This document shows, piece by piece, positions 9,589-18,153 of a DNA stretch of 64,000 nucleotides (its first letter is position 1; every line of letters begins with the position of its first letter). This DNA comes from Fluviispira multicolorata (lineage in GTDB: Bacteria > Bdellovibrionota_B > Oligoflexia > Silvanigrellales > Silvanigrellaceae), in NCBI RefSeq assembly GCF_009208585.1, contig NZ_WFLN01000005.1, positions 207,470 to 271,469 of the forward strand. Direction: 5' to 3'. The notes under the pieces were generated by a model that ran no database searches, had not been told where the DNA came from, and saw nothing but the letters and a program-made list of their open reading frames with translations. The translations under genes and the position numbers were made by a program.

Positions 9589-10179
9589 TTACTTAAAATT
9601 CAAAGAAAAAGAAATATTTGCTTCAACTCCAGAAACTTGTTTTTGTAAATCTTTGGAGCTATTTGAGAATACAAACTGATAGGCTGATCCGAGAGAAAAG
9701 TTAAAATTTTGAAAAAGATTGACTTCAAGAGCTATAGAAGGTTTTAGGGTCCAGAATAAAAGACTAACGGTTTGGTTTGAAGTGTCAGTATTATTTTGTG
9801 TTCCATAAGCGTTTCCAGCTCCTCCAAAGATTTTTAATTTCGGGTGAAAAATAGAACTTGCCATAGGAACATATGCAAATGAATTTCCGCAATACCAAAA
9901 ATTATTAATTTTGGATGTGCTCCCGTCGCTATTATTCAGTTTAAAACTTTGTATAAGATAACTACAGGTGATTGATGTCTGGATATTGTGATTGAGAGCG
10001 AGAGAGAGCTCGGTGGTTAAGGGAAAATAAAAATTTCCATTTATTTTTTTAAGGGCAAGTTCTTGGTTAACAAGTATGTCTATATTGTCAGAATTTAGTT
10101 TTTGATTTGAAGTAGAAATCAAATTTTGTTGTATGTAGATTTCTTTGTCTATAGGAATTTGTTGGGCATCTATATACAT
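9589..10179 (-). CDS. Unknown beta-rich (outer-membrane barrel-like) protein in the T6SS operon
   Basis: A 196-residue protein I do not recognise. It shows alternating hydrophobic/polar strands (GNFYFPLTTELSLALN, SIALEVNLFQNFNFSLG, YQFVFSN) and ends in ANISFSLNFK, the look of a small outer-membrane beta barrel. It has no signal peptide at its own ATG. That ATG directly follows the TGA of the TssJ-like ORF in the same reading frame, so a single TGA separates them. An AGGAGG ribosome site lies inside the end of the upstream ORF, 5 bases before the ATG, which supports reinitiation. Whether it is a separate protein or the C-terminal part of an interrupted exported protein is open. Confidence 0.6.
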   Translation of the reverse strand: MYIDAQQIPIDKEIYIQQNLISTSNQKLNSDNIDILVNQELALKKINGNFYFPLTTELSLALNHNIQTSITCSYLIQSFKLNNSDGSTSKINNFWYCGNSFAYVPMASSIFHPKLKIFGGAGNAYGTQNNTDTSNQTVSLLFWTLKPSIALEVNLFQNFNFSLGSAYQFVFSNSSKDLQKQVSGVEANISFSLNFK

Positions 10180-10860
10180 TCATTCCTCCTGATTTTGCTT
10201 AAAATCAAAGCCATTGTAGAAAAAACTAAGTTTTAAATTTTTATAAGGGTTTATATAAGGAGGATAAGTATCTAAGTTATTTAGTAATCTCGTAAATAGA
10301 AGTGCTCCGAGAGTATTACGTTTTATAGTTAGAAAATATTGAGTTTGATTGAATTCAGGGGTGAATTCAAAACGAGAAATAAAAACTTCATTTGATTTTT
10401 TTATATTTAAAACATCAGGAGAATTGCTAAACCAATCTCTCATAGAAAAGCCAGCAGCTTTTTTATACAAATCAGGATCTTGGATAAATACCAACTCAGT
10501 TAAAATAGCACTGTTTTCATTTGAATCTTTTTGTATTTGCACTTGAATGCTAATAGTTCGTCCAAAAAAGCGATCCAAAAAACTTCCAGGAGGTGGCGGA
10601 AGTTTGGTGTCGTGTGGAACGGACATTTCTGTTTTTGGAATGCTATTTTTGAGATCAGAACCGAGCTCAGTAAATTTTTCTGCATTATCTTTTAGGTTCT
10701 TTGCGTTTTCTGCAGATGAATTTATTTTATCAATATTGCTTTCATCTTGCGAATAGGCTGGGATAAATATAAATAAATTGAGGCTTAAATAAAGGAGTGA
10801 TGAAATAATACAAAAGAATTTTTTGGGGCGTGAATATAATAGAGCCAATGGGTTCTCCAT
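10180..10860 (-). CDS. Exported TssJ-like protein (tentative)
   Basis: A 226-residue protein with a hydrophobic leader (about 14-36, ending PAYSQDE), so it is exported. After a charged helical stretch and a proline-rich turn (KLPPPPGSF) comes a stretch that may correspond to the TssJ beta sandwich: ISIQVQIQKDSNENSA, LVFIQDPDLYKKAAG, and later FISRFEFTPE and FLTIKRN. TssJ is the outer-membrane lipoprotein of the T6SS membrane complex. No lipobox cysteine follows the leader, so it is not a standard TssJ lipoprotein, and the name rests mainly on its position as first gene of the tssK-tssL-tssM operon. Outer-membrane contact could come from the barrel-like ORF that follows in the same frame. Confidence 0.45.
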   Translation of the reverse strand: MENPLALLYSRPKKFFCIISSLLYLSLNLFIFIPAYSQDESNIDKINSSAENAKNLKDNAEKFTELGSDLKNSIPKTEMSVPHDTKLPPPPGSFLDRFFGRTISIQVQIQKDSNENSAILTELVFIQDPDLYKKAAGFSMRDWFSNSPDVLNIKKSNEVFISRFEFTPEFNQTQYFLTIKRNTLGALLFTRLLNNLDTYPPYINPYKNLKLSFFYNGFDFKQNQEE

Positions 10861-11215
10861 AAATTTCTAAGCGAATTCAGATATATAGTTATATTTTAAA
10901 AATATGTACGTTTTTTTTATGATTACCATACATATTGCTGTGTATGTTATATTTTATTTTTCTATTTATCAAGTGAGATTAGTAAGTAATGCAAAAAAAT
11001 ATCTGTTTGAGATTATAAAGTAAACTGTTCAAATATATGATATTGTTTTTGAAAATAAAAGTTAAAATTTAGATTAAAAAACTATAAAATTCTCTTGCAT
11101 GAGTCTAAATGTCAATATATTTCTTGCTATGTAAAGTTTTACAAAGCGTAATTCTTTTCTGTCACAATAAAATGCAAGCATATGACTATGCAAATGCTTA
11201 ATAATTAGGTAGATA
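10861..11215. promoter_or_regulatory. Divergent intergenic region between T6SS operon and sensor kinase
   Basis: 355 very AT-rich bases with no open frame of note. It must hold the promoters for the minus-strand T6SS operon and for the kinase-regulator pair. The only GG or CC dinucleotides are one CC near 10925 and one GG near 11208, and neither is spaced as GG-N10-GC on either strand. A canonical sigma54 promoter is therefore absent. An imperfect inverted repeat CATACA/TGTATG lies at about 10928-10947 and could be an operator, but it is weak. Confidence 0.5.
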
Positions 11216-13060
11216 ATGAATTTCTTTAATAAAAGTCTCAATAATATTAAAAAAAATCCTTTTAATTGGCAATTTTATCTGTCATATTTAAAGAAAAAGT
11301 ATTTTAAAAGAATTTTTAGATCTGTTATTTTTTGGATTATATTATTATATTTATTAATGTTAACTATGTTTATTTTTTCTAAAAAGTATAGAACTGCTTA
11401 TTTTTTTAAATATTGTGAACAAGCTCTTATAATTAAGGCCTTTGAACAGCGTAGTATACTTTTTGGTATTTATATTAAAAGCATAAAAAATATAAATGAT
11501 CCATTTATAAAGGAGATCTTAGAGTTAAATAATAATTCTAAAAATGTCTTTTATACTGCTTTTTATGATAAAAAACAAAAACTACTCGCCACATCATACA
11601 ATCAAGAACCATTTTTTTATAATCTTGAAATTGATGATTCTTATCTTATTGATTATCAAAAAATTAAAAAATTAAAAATAAAAAATTTAAAAAATACAAA
11701 TTTATTTCCAGTATCGACTCTTTTGCTGGGTACAAAGTCAATTCCTAATACAGATTTAGTGATGTTAATTGGCTATGATAGCAATAAATTTATCAAAGCA
11801 GCAAAAGAGTTTTCCCATACAAAACTTTCTCTCGATATGAATTCAATAGTTTTTTTCTTTTGTTTTAGTGCGTTACTCTGTGTTTTTTCTATTTATTCAG
11901 TATTTAAGTTTATAAAAAAAATAAATGTATATAAAATAAACTCACATATGTTTAAAAAGAATGAAGGGTTTGAGTTTAATCATATAAAATCTTTCAGACT
12001 TGTCTTGTATAAAGCATTGAAAAAAATAGAAAGTACTGAACAAGATCGTGCACAAATGAGAGAATCATTACAAAAGCATCATCAAGATATTAAAATTGGT
12101 AAATCAGTGGCCCAAATAATACATGATATCAAAAGCTCTCTTTATGTATTTGACGAGTTATTGTATAATCGAAAACATAATTATTCAGAAAATATTATAT
12201 ATCAATCAAAGATTTCACTTGCAAAAATATTTTCAATCATTGAAAGTTTACGCGATCCAAATCGTGAAAAAATATTGAACTTAACGAAACAGTCCATAAA
12301 TTTTGAAGAATCCATGGGAAGTATTTTTTATTATGCAAAAAAGAAAAATGTAACTATTAATATTAAACCTGCAGTCGAAACACCTCAAATATATTGCGAT
12401 CATCAAAAGCTTGAACGTTGTTTGCAAAATTTACTTAAAAATGCCGTAGATTACTGCTATAGTTATTGTGAAATTGAATGGAAACTAGACCATTTAAATA
12501 ATTTTGTAATTCGTATTATAGACGATGGAGACGGGGTTCCCGAGCATTTTATAGATAAGTTATTTCAATGGAGAAGTTCATTTAATTTCAACGATGGAAC
12601 AGGATTGGGCCTAACGTATGCAAAGTTTGTTGCCGAACTGTCTGGTGGAAGTTTAACTTACACTCGCATGAATCATCTTACTTACTTTACTCTTATTTTA
12701 CCAAGAGTTATAAATAATAACTCATGTCAAATTAAAATGATTGAACTTGAGCAGGCTCACTTTGTTAAAAAAAATCTTCCAAATAATTTGAGAGAGAGAA
12801 ATATTTTATTTCTTTTAATCGAAAATTCTTTGCTACTTGCCGAATTTAAGAAATTGGATTGGCCAAAAGATATAAAATGTATATATTCAATCGACTCTGG
12901 TGAAGAGGTCGATTTAAGTCAATGTTTTTGTATTTACACAGATACAGCCTCTGATCTTATAGAAACTGCTCTCTCATTTGGTGTTTCAGTTATTTTACAT
13001 AACAGTAATCAAAATAAGAATAAAATCTTACAAAAAATACTGCAACTAAAAAAAAATTAA
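11216..13060 (+). CDS. Membrane sensor histidine kinase
   Basis: A 614-residue kinase. Membrane segments at about 35-55 and 210-230 flank a periplasmic sensor domain with no family name I can assign. The H-box AQIIHDIKSSL puts the phospho-accepting histidine at 303. The catalytic domain has an N-box (LQNLLKNAVDY), G1 (IDDGDGVP) and G2 (GTGLGLTYAK). After the kinase core, about 110 residues (about 505-614) look like a degenerate receiver-like fold (RNILFLLIENSLLLAEF, CFCIYTD, ALSFGVSVILHN) without a clear acceptor. The sigma54 regulator starts 13 bases downstream and is its obvious partner. The pair is divergent from the T6SS operon, so control of secretion is a reasonable inference. Confidence 0.85.
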   Translation: MNFFNKSLNNIKKNPFNWQFYLSYLKKKYFKRIFRSVIFWIILLYLLMLTMFIFSKKYRTAYFFKYCEQALIIKAFEQRSILFGIYIKSIKNINDPFIKEILELNNNSKNVFYTAFYDKKQKLLATSYNQEPFFYNLEIDDSYLIDYQKIKKLKIKNLKNTNLFPVSTLLLGTKSIPNTDLVMLIGYDSNKFIKAAKEFSHTKLSLDMNSIVFFFCFSALLCVFSIYSVFKFIKKINVYKINSHMFKKNEGFEFNHIKSFRLVLYKALKKIESTEQDRAQMRESLQKHHQDIKIGKSVAQIIHDIKSSLYVFDELLYNRKHNYSENIIYQSKISLAKIFSIIESLRDPNREKILNLTKQSINFEESMGSIFYYAKKKNVTINIKPAVETPQIYCDHQKLERCLQNLLKNAVDYCYSYCEIEWKLDHLNNFVIRIIDDGDGVPEHFIDKLFQWRSSFNFNDGTGLGLTYAKFVAELSGGSLTYTRMNHLTYFTLILPRVINNNSCQIKMIELEQAHFVKKNLPNNLRERNILFLLIENSLLLAEFKKLDWPKDIKCIYSIDSGEEVDLSQCFCIYTDTASDLIETALSFGVSVILHNSNQNKNKILQKILQLKKN

Positions 13061-13073
13061 TGGTGCTAACTGT

Positions 13074-14561
13074 ATGAAATTTGAAGAGCTTAGTATACTT
13101 ATTGTTGAAGACTGTCAGGATGAACTCGAAACATATATTTCGCTTGCCAAAACATGCGGACTGATTGCCTATGGGGCTTCTACTTCAGACGAAGCCAAGC
13201 AATTGCTCTCTATAAAAGGTTTTGATTTTTTATTAACCGACATACATTTATCTGCAAATAAAGACAGTGAGATTGGTGAATTTGGCTTTGAAATTATTCA
13301 GTATGCTTTAGAAACTCAACCTCAACTCACTGTTTTGACTATGTCTCATGACATGGATCGAGCTATTTTTGAAAGAGCATTTGCCCTTGGTACGACTCAT
13401 TTTTTAAGAAAGCCAATAACAAGCGCTGATGAAATTGGAATTTATATAAAATTAGCATCGCAAAAGAAGATAGCATCTCAAAATGATGATTCTTTATCTG
13501 TATTTTTAAATCAATTTTCAAATAATAATTTGTATAAAATATATAAAAATGGCGTTATAATTTCTTCAAAACAAGATAAATTTTTAAGTGGTGTTGCTAA
13601 AAATAAAAAAATCCCACTTGTATTGTATGGAGAAACGGGCACAGGTAAAGAAGAGTTTGCAAAAATACTTCATAAAAAAAGAGTTGAAATTGAAGGTATG
13701 ATACCTTTTGTGATTGTAAATTGTCCACTGTTGGACAATGATCTTACAAATTCATTGTTATTTGGACATAAAAAAGGCGCTTTTACAGGCGCAAACGAAA
13801 CGACAAATGGTTATGTTGCCGCTGCAAATAATGGGATTTTATTTTTAGATGAAGTACAAAGTCTTGATATTCCTACTCAACGTAAACTTTTACGTGTCTT
13901 AAACGATGGGAGTTACAGTCGTGTTGGCGACATGCGTATTATTCATACATATTTTCAATTAATTGTTGCAACAACTAAGGATCTTGATGAAGAAGTCGAA
14001 GCAGGGCGAATGCTTGCCGATTTTAAGTATAGAATTAGTGGCGCAGAGTTAACTCTCGATCCTCTACGTGATCGTTTGGATGATATTTCTATATTTATTT
14101 CGGTTTTTTTTAAAAAAGAGGGGCTTTTTGTAAACGAAGAACTCATCAACCAAATTGCCTATAAATGTAAAAATTGCTTTTGGAAAGGCAATATTAGACA
14201 ACTTTTTCGTGTTTTACAAAGAATGATAATCAATTCTCAACTTCATGAAGAAGATCTTAATATTCATCATTTACAGTTGCCAAATGAGAATGCAACTAAA
14301 TCTTTATCCGGAAAAAAGATATTTGCTTGCGTAAATGAACTTATAAACCCAAACGAGAATTCTCAAAATGAATTAGAATTGTTAAATTTGCTTCAACAAG
14401 CTTTTCATACGGATCAATCATTAAACCATCTACTCGACGAAATTGAAAAGCAAATCTTAATCAACGCAATAAAACGTCATGACAGTATTGCAAAAGCTCA
14501 TACTGGGTTAGGGATCAGTCGAAATGCAATTGATGCAAAAAGAAAAAAATATAAAATTTAA
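13074..14561 (+). CDS. Sigma54-dependent response regulator (NtrC family)
   Basis: A 495-residue protein with three parts. The receiver domain (about 5-125) has VEDC near the start, acceptor Asp56 (LTDIHLS) and a KP motif. The AAA+ domain has Walker A GETGTGKE at about 186-193, the sigma54 contact motif GAFTGA at 235-240, Walker B (GILFLDEV) and DFKYRISG plus PLRDRLDDI. The C-terminal Fis-type HTH is LINAIKRH...KAHTGLGISRNAIDAKRKKY. It should activate RNA polymerase carrying sigma54 when phosphorylated by the kinase encoded 13 bases upstream. The intergenic region it faces has no GG-N10-GC element, so its targets lie elsewhere or are atypical. Confidence 0.9.
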   Translation: MKFEELSILIVEDCQDELETYISLAKTCGLIAYGASTSDEAKQLLSIKGFDFLLTDIHLSANKDSEIGEFGFEIIQYALETQPQLTVLTMSHDMDRAIFERAFALGTTHFLRKPITSADEIGIYIKLASQKKIASQNDDSLSVFLNQFSNNNLYKIYKNGVIISSKQDKFLSGVAKNKKIPLVLYGETGTGKEEFAKILHKKRVEIEGMIPFVIVNCPLLDNDLTNSLLFGHKKGAFTGANETTNGYVAAANNGILFLDEVQSLDIPTQRKLLRVLNDGSYSRVGDMRIIHTYFQLIVATTKDLDEEVEAGRMLADFKYRISGAELTLDPLRDRLDDISIFISVFFKKEGLFVNEELINQIAYKCKNCFWKGNIRQLFRVLQRMIINSQLHEEDLNIHHLQLPNENATKSLSGKKIFACVNELINPNENSQNELELLNLLQQAFHTDQSLNHLLDEIEKQILINAIKRHDSIAKAHTGLGISRNAIDAKRKKYKI

Positions 14562-14673
14562 GATTGTTTTTGTATTTTGATTTTTATTGTCAATTGCAAT
14601 TGAAACGATTTCAGGTGTATCTCTCTTTTTGGTGCTGTCAAATTAGCATTCCTTCATTCAAGGAGAGAACTCG

Positions 14674-15645
14674 GTGCAAAATGAACTTTTTGAAAGAGCT
14701 AAAAGATTTCAAGAGAATAACCCCATAGTGTCTTTTGCTGACCTTAAGAATAATAATTTGTGTGATCAACAGTTTCTTGATCCCGTGTGGAAAATATCAT
14801 CTCAAAAAAATGGCGAATCTGCATTTTCAAATAATTTATTACATACTTTGCTATATGTAAGAAATATTTGTAAGTTATCTTTTAATACAATTGAAGGAAT
14901 TGAAGCTTGTTCTGCAAAAAGCTGGCTGGCGCAGGAACACAATCCTGAAAGAAATTTAGAGGGAGGTGGCATAATGACAGTCATTCGTGCCAATCATCTC
15001 GAAAAATCCGCAGTTAATATGAGTTGCGTTTGGGGACCAAGTTATCCGGCTCTTGAAGGAGAAAATGCAGGAAAACCTTTTTCCGCTACGGGCGTTTCTC
15101 TGATATCACATCCTCGCAATCCTTATGCACCCATTATGCATTTAAATATTCGTTGCATTCAAGTTAAAGATGGTAACAAAGTAACAACTTGGATAGCTGG
15201 TGGCGCAGATCTCACTCCCATGCATAATTTTGAAGAAGATACGGTATTATTCCACGATGCAATGAAAAAAGTTTGCGAAAGAAATTCAAATATTGCAAAT
15301 TATGAAAAATATAAAAAATGGGCGGATGAATACTTTTATATTCCACATCGAAAAGAAGCGAGAGGTGTTGGGGGGATATTTTTTGATTTTGTTAAAATCG
15401 AAAATGAACATGACTTCTCTTTATTACTTGATGTTGGTCAATATGCAGCCAAAGCTTATGCAGAAATTCTTTCACGTAGAATAGAATTACCTTATGATGA
15501 GGAATTAGCTGAGAAACATCTTTATTGGCGTGGGCGTTATGCTGAATTTAATTTGGTTTATGATCGTGGCACACGCTTCGGTTTGATGACTGGAGGAAAT
15601 CACGAAGCAATATTTTGTTCATTACCCCCTAGAGTAAAATGGTGA
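14674..15645 (+). CDS. hemF: Oxygen-dependent coproporphyrinogen III oxidase
   Basis: A 323-residue HemF that converts coproporphyrinogen III to protoporphyrinogen IX in the cytoplasm using O2. Characteristic text is present: RNLEGGGIMTVIRAN, ATGVSLISHPRNPYAP, MHLNIRC, WIAGGADLTPMH, FFYIPHR-like YFYIPHRKEARGVGGIFFDF, and the C-terminal YAEFNLVYDRGTRFGLMTGG. The start is GTG at 14674, with AAGGAGAG 6 bases before it. The ccmF-ccmH gene begins 3 bases after the stop, so haem synthesis and haem attachment are probably coexpressed. Need for O2 implies aerobic growth. Confidence 0.95.
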   Translation: MQNELFERAKRFQENNPIVSFADLKNNNLCDQQFLDPVWKISSQKNGESAFSNNLLHTLLYVRNICKLSFNTIEGIEACSAKSWLAQEHNPERNLEGGGIMTVIRANHLEKSAVNMSCVWGPSYPALEGENAGKPFSATGVSLISHPRNPYAPIMHLNIRCIQVKDGNKVTTWIAGGADLTPMHNFEEDTVLFHDAMKKVCERNSNIANYEKYKKWADEYFYIPHRKEARGVGGIFFDFVKIENEHDFSLLLDVGQYAAKAYAEILSRRIELPYDEELAEKHLYWRGRYAEFNLVYDRGTRFGLMTGGNHEAIFCSLPPRVKW

Positions 15646-15648
15646 AAC

Positions 15649-18153
15649 ATGGTTGAAGTTGGTTTTTATTCTTTATGCTTTGGCTTGTGTCTTGCTCTAT
15701 ATGGCATGATAATGGGGCTTTATTCTTTATTTAGACCTAATATTGGCGTTGTTTCCAGTGCACGAAATGCTCTTATAGCCGTTTTTATTTGTGTGCTTTT
15801 ATCTTCATTTGTCATGTGGAATTCAATATTTTTTCATGATTTCTCTGTAAAATATGTCTATGAACACTCTTCAGTCGACATGCCACCTCTCTATCTTTTT
15901 ACTTCATTTTGGAGTGCCCTCGAAGGGAGTCATTTGTTATGGACTTTATTAATGAGTTTGATTGTTACTTTATCATTGGTAACAGTTAAGAAGAGTAATA
16001 TTTCATTATATCCTGCATTATGTGTGGCATATGGTTGTTCACTTTCTTTTATGCTGTTTCTGACAGTTACCTTCTCCGCTCCACTCACTCGAATGTTTCC
16101 TGTGGGTAAATTTGGTGAAGGTATGAATGCTCTTTTACAAAATCCGTATATGGCTATTCATCCTCCTATGCTATTTACTGGTTATTGTTTACTTATTGTT
16201 CCATTTGCCTATTCGTTTGCTGCGCTTGTGCGGGGTGGCTTTACGACAGAGTGGTTATCTACAGTCAGAAAATGGTCTTTATTGGCTTGGGCTGTCTTGT
16301 CTATCGCAATATTTTTAGGTGGTAAGTGGGCTTATGTCGAACTGGGGTGGGCAGGTTATTGGGCATGGGATCCTGTAGAAAATAGTTCTTTTATGCCTTG
16401 GCTCGCTTTGACAGCAGGAATTCACACATTATTAGTAACGGATAAAAGTGGGCGCTTGCCTCGTATGATGTTGTTTTTATTTATGTTATCATATTCTTTA
16501 ACTTTTCAAGGTACATTTATCACCCGTTCTGGTGTTATAAGTAGTGTTCACTCATTTGCTGAAAGTAACATTGGACCTGCTTATTTATTATGGGTCTGTT
16601 TTTTAGTCTCTGTTTCTATTGCGTTGGTTTTCACCAGAGGCAATCGTATACAAGGTGCAGCCAAGTCCAATGAATGGAGAGTTTCTAAAGAAAGTGCTTT
16701 GTTGTTTACAAATTTCTTTTTACTTTTTTTATTGGCCTTAGTTTTTATTGGCACTCTTTTACCTCTTATTGTCGAAGCCACTCGTGGAATTAAAATTTCA
16801 ATTCAACAACCTTTTTTTAATGCTTTTGCCCCGTGGATTGGATTGTGTTTAGTTTCGTTATTAGGTGTTGGCAATCTTATGCGTTGGAAAAATGGTAAGA
16901 TTGAAGATCCCATTGCTTGTCTTCTTTTTCCATTTATTTGGTCTACTGCTATAACAATAAGTCTTGCTATTCAAAAAAATTTCGATTTTAAAAGTTCATT
17001 TATTTTTCTGTTAGTGATTTGGACTTGTGGAATTTTGATCATGGATCTTATCTATAAATTAAAAATATTGCGTTGGAACGGAAGAATTTTATTAAAGTAC
17101 AATCGACCTTATTTGGGAGCATTGATTATTCATATTGGTTTTTTATTTGCAATTGCTGGCTTTGCTGGGAACTATAGGGGAATTTCTGCAGAAGCAAATT
17201 TAGATTTAAATCAATCCACCCATTTTAATGGTTATACAATTTCGAATGAAGGTCTCAATTACAACCGAAATTATAATGCGCAATATATAGTTGCAAATGT
17301 TAAATCAAAAGATGAGAAATCAGGTGAAGTAACCATAATAAATCCTATGCGCAGTAAATTCACTAATAATGAGCAGTGGTTTAATGAAATAGGAATTCAC
17401 TCAACTTTTTGGCATGATCTTTATATTGTTCTTGCTTCTTTTGATGTAAATAATCAATCTATTTCTTTGAAAATGAGTTTTAATCCAACTGTTAAGTTTG
17501 TTTGGACTAGTCTCGTTATTATGGTTTTAGGCGCTATCTTGTCCTTAACGCATAGAAATAAAAAGAGAAGTCTTGAAGTTGATGAATTTGGTAATGTGCT
17601 TGGGAATCAAGACTCATTAGAAGATCTCTTAAGTGAATCCATTGAACGCTCCCCTCTTAATACGCAGTTTGCATCTAAGTTGGTTTCTACGCTTTTAATC
17701 TTATGTGCTATAGTTGTTACTTTATTTGGGATTTCAGGTGTATCCCATGCTGAGGATGTTAAACCAACTCAGTTAAATCCTTTAATGGAAGATGTTGCTA
17801 AGGAACTGCGATGCCCAACTTGCCAAGGAGTTAGTATTTTAGAAAGCGGAACACTGCAAAGTATTGCAATGCGTACAGAAATAGAAAAGCAATTGCTCGA
17901 AGGAAAAAATAAACCAGAAATTATAAAATACTTTAAAGAGTCTTATGGTACTTGGATATTACGTGAACCCGATGCCAACTCAACTTTAGGGCTTGTTATA
18001 TGGGCTGTTCCTATAATTGGATTTATATTGGGACCTGTATTTATATTTATGGCCATTCGCAGGTCCAGAAAAAATCAAGAAAAAGAAAATATTGCACTTT
18101 TTGAAGAAATACATTTATTTATTCAGAAAAAAAAGGCAGAGGTGAAGTCATGA
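15649..18153 (+). CDS. ccmF: Cytochrome c maturation fusion CcmF-CcmH
   Basis: An 834-residue multi-membrane-span protein. Residues 1-640 are CcmF: the WWD haem-handling loop at about 224-251 (GGKWAYVELGWAGYWAWDPV, then ENSSFMPW), P-His motifs (NPYMAIHPPMLFTGY), and a late periplasmic domain. From about 685 a new signal-like hydrophobic stretch ending GVSHA leads into a CcmH/CycL domain with LRCPTCQ (Cys722, Cys725), EIEKQLLEGKNKPEI and YGTWILREP, followed by a final membrane helix. CcmF ligates haem to apocytochrome c and CcmH handles its thiols. They are usually separate proteins, so the fusion is notable. The next gene overlaps by 4 bases (ATGA). Confidence 0.92.
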   Translation: MVEVGFYSLCFGLCLALYGMIMGLYSLFRPNIGVVSSARNALIAVFICVLLSSFVMWNSIFFHDFSVKYVYEHSSVDMPPLYLFTSFWSALEGSHLLWTLLMSLIVTLSLVTVKKSNISLYPALCVAYGCSLSFMLFLTVTFSAPLTRMFPVGKFGEGMNALLQNPYMAIHPPMLFTGYCLLIVPFAYSFAALVRGGFTTEWLSTVRKWSLLAWAVLSIAIFLGGKWAYVELGWAGYWAWDPVENSSFMPWLALTAGIHTLLVTDKSGRLPRMMLFLFMLSYSLTFQGTFITRSGVISSVHSFAESNIGPAYLLWVCFLVSVSIALVFTRGNRIQGAAKSNEWRVSKESALLFTNFFLLFLLALVFIGTLLPLIVEATRGIKISIQQPFFNAFAPWIGLCLVSLLGVGNLMRWKNGKIEDPIACLLFPFIWSTAITISLAIQKNFDFKSSFIFLLVIWTCGILIMDLIYKLKILRWNGRILLKYNRPYLGALIIHIGFLFAIAGFAGNYRGISAEANLDLNQSTHFNGYTISNEGLNYNRNYNAQYIVANVKSKDEKSGEVTIINPMRSKFTNNEQWFNEIGIHSTFWHDLYIVLASFDVNNQSISLKMSFNPTVKFVWTSLVIMVLGAILSLTHRNKKRSLEVDEFGNVLGNQDSLEDLLSESIERSPLNTQFASKLVSTLLILCAIVVTLFGISGVSHAEDVKPTQLNPLMEDVAKELRCPTCQGVSILESGTLQSIAMRTEIEKQLLEGKNKPEIIKYFKESYGTWILREPDANSTLGLVIWAVPIIGFILGPVFIFMAIRRSRKNQEKENIALFEEIHLFIQKKKAEVKS

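Noticed and set aside
12720..13060. Functional receiver domain at the kinase C-terminus
   Set aside because: The segment is receiver-like in outline only; no acceptor Asp with the usual surrounding acidic pair or Lys is evident.
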